Of a stretch of 64,000 nt of DNA, positions 62,877 to 64,000 are shown piece after piece. The DNA comes from Buxus sempervirens (lineage: Eukaryota; Streptophyta; Magnoliopsida; Buxales; Buxaceae). Each line of letters opens with the position of its first letter. The first letter of the stretch is position 1. Where the stretch lies: assembly GCA_947561395.2 (NCBI GenBank), contig OX387187.1:35197829-35261828 (forward strand), given 5' to 3'. The notes under the pieces were generated by a model. That model worked only from the letters and a program-made list of their open reading frames with translations. It had not been told where the DNA came from and did no database searches. Position numbers and translations under genes: made by a program.

Positions 62877-64000
62877 TGTAAGACCCTGAAAATTTAGGAA
62901 ATTTTTAAAATTAAATAATAACTAATACTTATTGAGGATTTTTTTTGATGAAATTGATTTATAATTATAGGTGATCACACTAATAGCGAAGATCATGAGT
63001 TTGAAGCAGATCAGGCCGCTAGATCGTGATAGATCAAGGTAAGAAGTAAATATTTATGCTGCTGTCTTCTGATTGGTTGGGTGAGTGATCCATGATGTGG
63101 CTGTGTTGTGCAGCATCATAAGTGAGGGTAGTATGGTTCTATACCCTAGTATAATATGGTTTGTATTCTACACTTTGTCTTTCATCCGTTTGTATTCGAC
63201 GGCTGGAGAAAACGAGCAAAAGAGAGAACTGAAGAGAAGAAGAAGAAGAAGAAGAAGGAGAAAAACTGCCTTTGATCCCAGTTTTCTCATCATCCCAAGG
63301 TTGTTTTGTATCTGTGAAGAGGAGTTATTGTTAGTTAGAGGAAGAGGAAGAAGTCGCATGATTAAGGTAGGTAACACACCGATTTGTCGTTCATTATTGT
63401 TTTCTTGTTGTTTGATCGCAAATGCATGATTATTCGTTGTTTATATGTATATTTTGTTAGATTATAGTTGTGTATGTATGTAGAATTCACTCAGAACAGA
63501 GAAAATTCAGTTTTCAAAACTCAATTTACAGCAAATGATAGGGCGCCTAGCATGATCGCCTAGGCGATCGTGGGCACCAGTGTATTAAAATCAACATAGA
63601 GTTAAACCACTCACCCATCGCGTAGGCGATGGGTAGGCAACCAAAATTTATATGGGTGCCTAGCGAGACGACCTAGGCGATCCCCAATCGCCCATTAATC
63701 AGAAAATTTCTGTTGAGCTGAGTGACCTCAACAGAAAATTTTAATTTTTTAGAATTTGATTTTGAATTCAAAATAAAATTGTTTTAAATGAATTTTATCA
63801 ATTAAATCAAATGATTTGAGACATTAATTACCGAAATAACATGTTTTCTACGAAAACATTTAAGGATTTATTTTAGGATTATAGTTGCCTAAATTGATAA
63901 ATAATTTGGAATTTGGGAGATTTTAAACTTTAAAACCTTTTGATTGAGATATTTAATTAGGAAAGATTTATTTTACACATCATAACTCAAACTTCTACAG
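62877..64000 (+). repeat. 3' LTR of the chromovirus, cut by the window edge
   Basis: TGTAAGACCCTG..., matching 53090 onward for 1124 bp. It keeps the CGCCTAGGCG palindrome (63554-63569) and has an extra near-palindrome CCATCGCGTAGGCGATGG at about 63616-63633. Confidence 0.92.

Larger units (their letters stand above)
53090..64000 (+). mobile_element. Tekay/Del-like chromovirus, decayed, running off the right edge
   Basis: 5' LTR 53090-55533, primer site, gag with CCHC, protease, RT, RNase H, integrase and a chromodomain-like tail, polypurine tract, then the 3' LTR from 62877, which is cut by the window. Two insertions lie inside: Cassandra (56148-56936) in gag and a solo LTR (59587-61824) in integrase. 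All genes carry stops and frameshifts, and RT lost its catalytic core. The LTRs differ visibly in both substitutions and indels, so it is older than the Tat element. The far TSD is outside the window; the 5 bp before the start are AAGAA. Confidence 0.92.

Overview
This window looks like transposon-dense nuclear DNA of a flowering plant. I found no convincing host protein-coding gene, tRNA or rRNA gene. Nearly everything I can name is a retrotransposon, and most boundaries are fixed by TG...CA ends plus matching 5-6 bp target-site duplications (TSDs). The plant assignment rests on Ty1/copia and Ty3/gypsy elements with initiator-Met type primer sites, a Tat-lineage gypsy element with two RNase H domains and plant-mobile-domain (PMD) genes, and Cassandra-type elements whose LTRs carry 5S rRNA promoter sequence. 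I cannot name the species.

Layout: (1) 1-8.25 kb holds three long LTRs: a partial minus-strand copy at the left edge, a solo LTR at 1430-4517 (TSD AAGGG) and a solo LTR at 5469-7943 (TSD GGTAAC). (2) 8252-24635 is one Ty1/copia element (TSD CTGGA), split by three insertions: a minus-strand chromovirus at 9816-13986 (TSD CATAG), a long solo LTR of the same chromovirus family at 15782-19505 (TSD CTTAG), and a solo LTR at 20779-24198 (TSD CCTAT) inside RNase H. (3) 25015-25340 is a minus-strand solo Cassandra LTR (TSD TATAA). (4) A 5'-truncated, decayed L1-like LINE on the minus strand (about 45.8 to 26.1 kb) is split by a 16.6-kb Tat-lineage gypsy element at 27303-43915 (TSD AATTC). (5) 45.8-53.1 kb is AT-rich DNA with an inverted repeat, microsatellites, a C26 tract and poly(A)-ended retroposon traces. 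(6) From 53090 past the right edge lies a decayed Tekay/Del-like chromovirus. It contains a complete Cassandra element at 56148-56936 (TSD GATAT) and a 2.2-kb solo LTR at 59587-61824 (TSD GAGGA).

The most interesting system is in the Tat element. Its sense strand has gag, protease, RT with two RNase H domains, and integrase. Between integrase and the 3' LTR are about 7 kb holding two tandem, divergent, spliced genes on the opposite strand. Each encodes a PMD-like N-terminal part and a charged, helical C-terminal part. Introns of 62, 64 and 73 nt with GT...AG ends restore the reading frame exactly, and a TATA box precedes the first gene. The two LTRs differ by six transitions and one 1-bp indel, so the insertion is young.

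The second item worth attention is a 39-bp periodic array of 25-bp dyads (arms GTATCCGGCAT / ATGCCGGATAC). It occurs in three solo LTRs of two families, at non-equivalent positions, with paired substitutions that keep the arms complementary.
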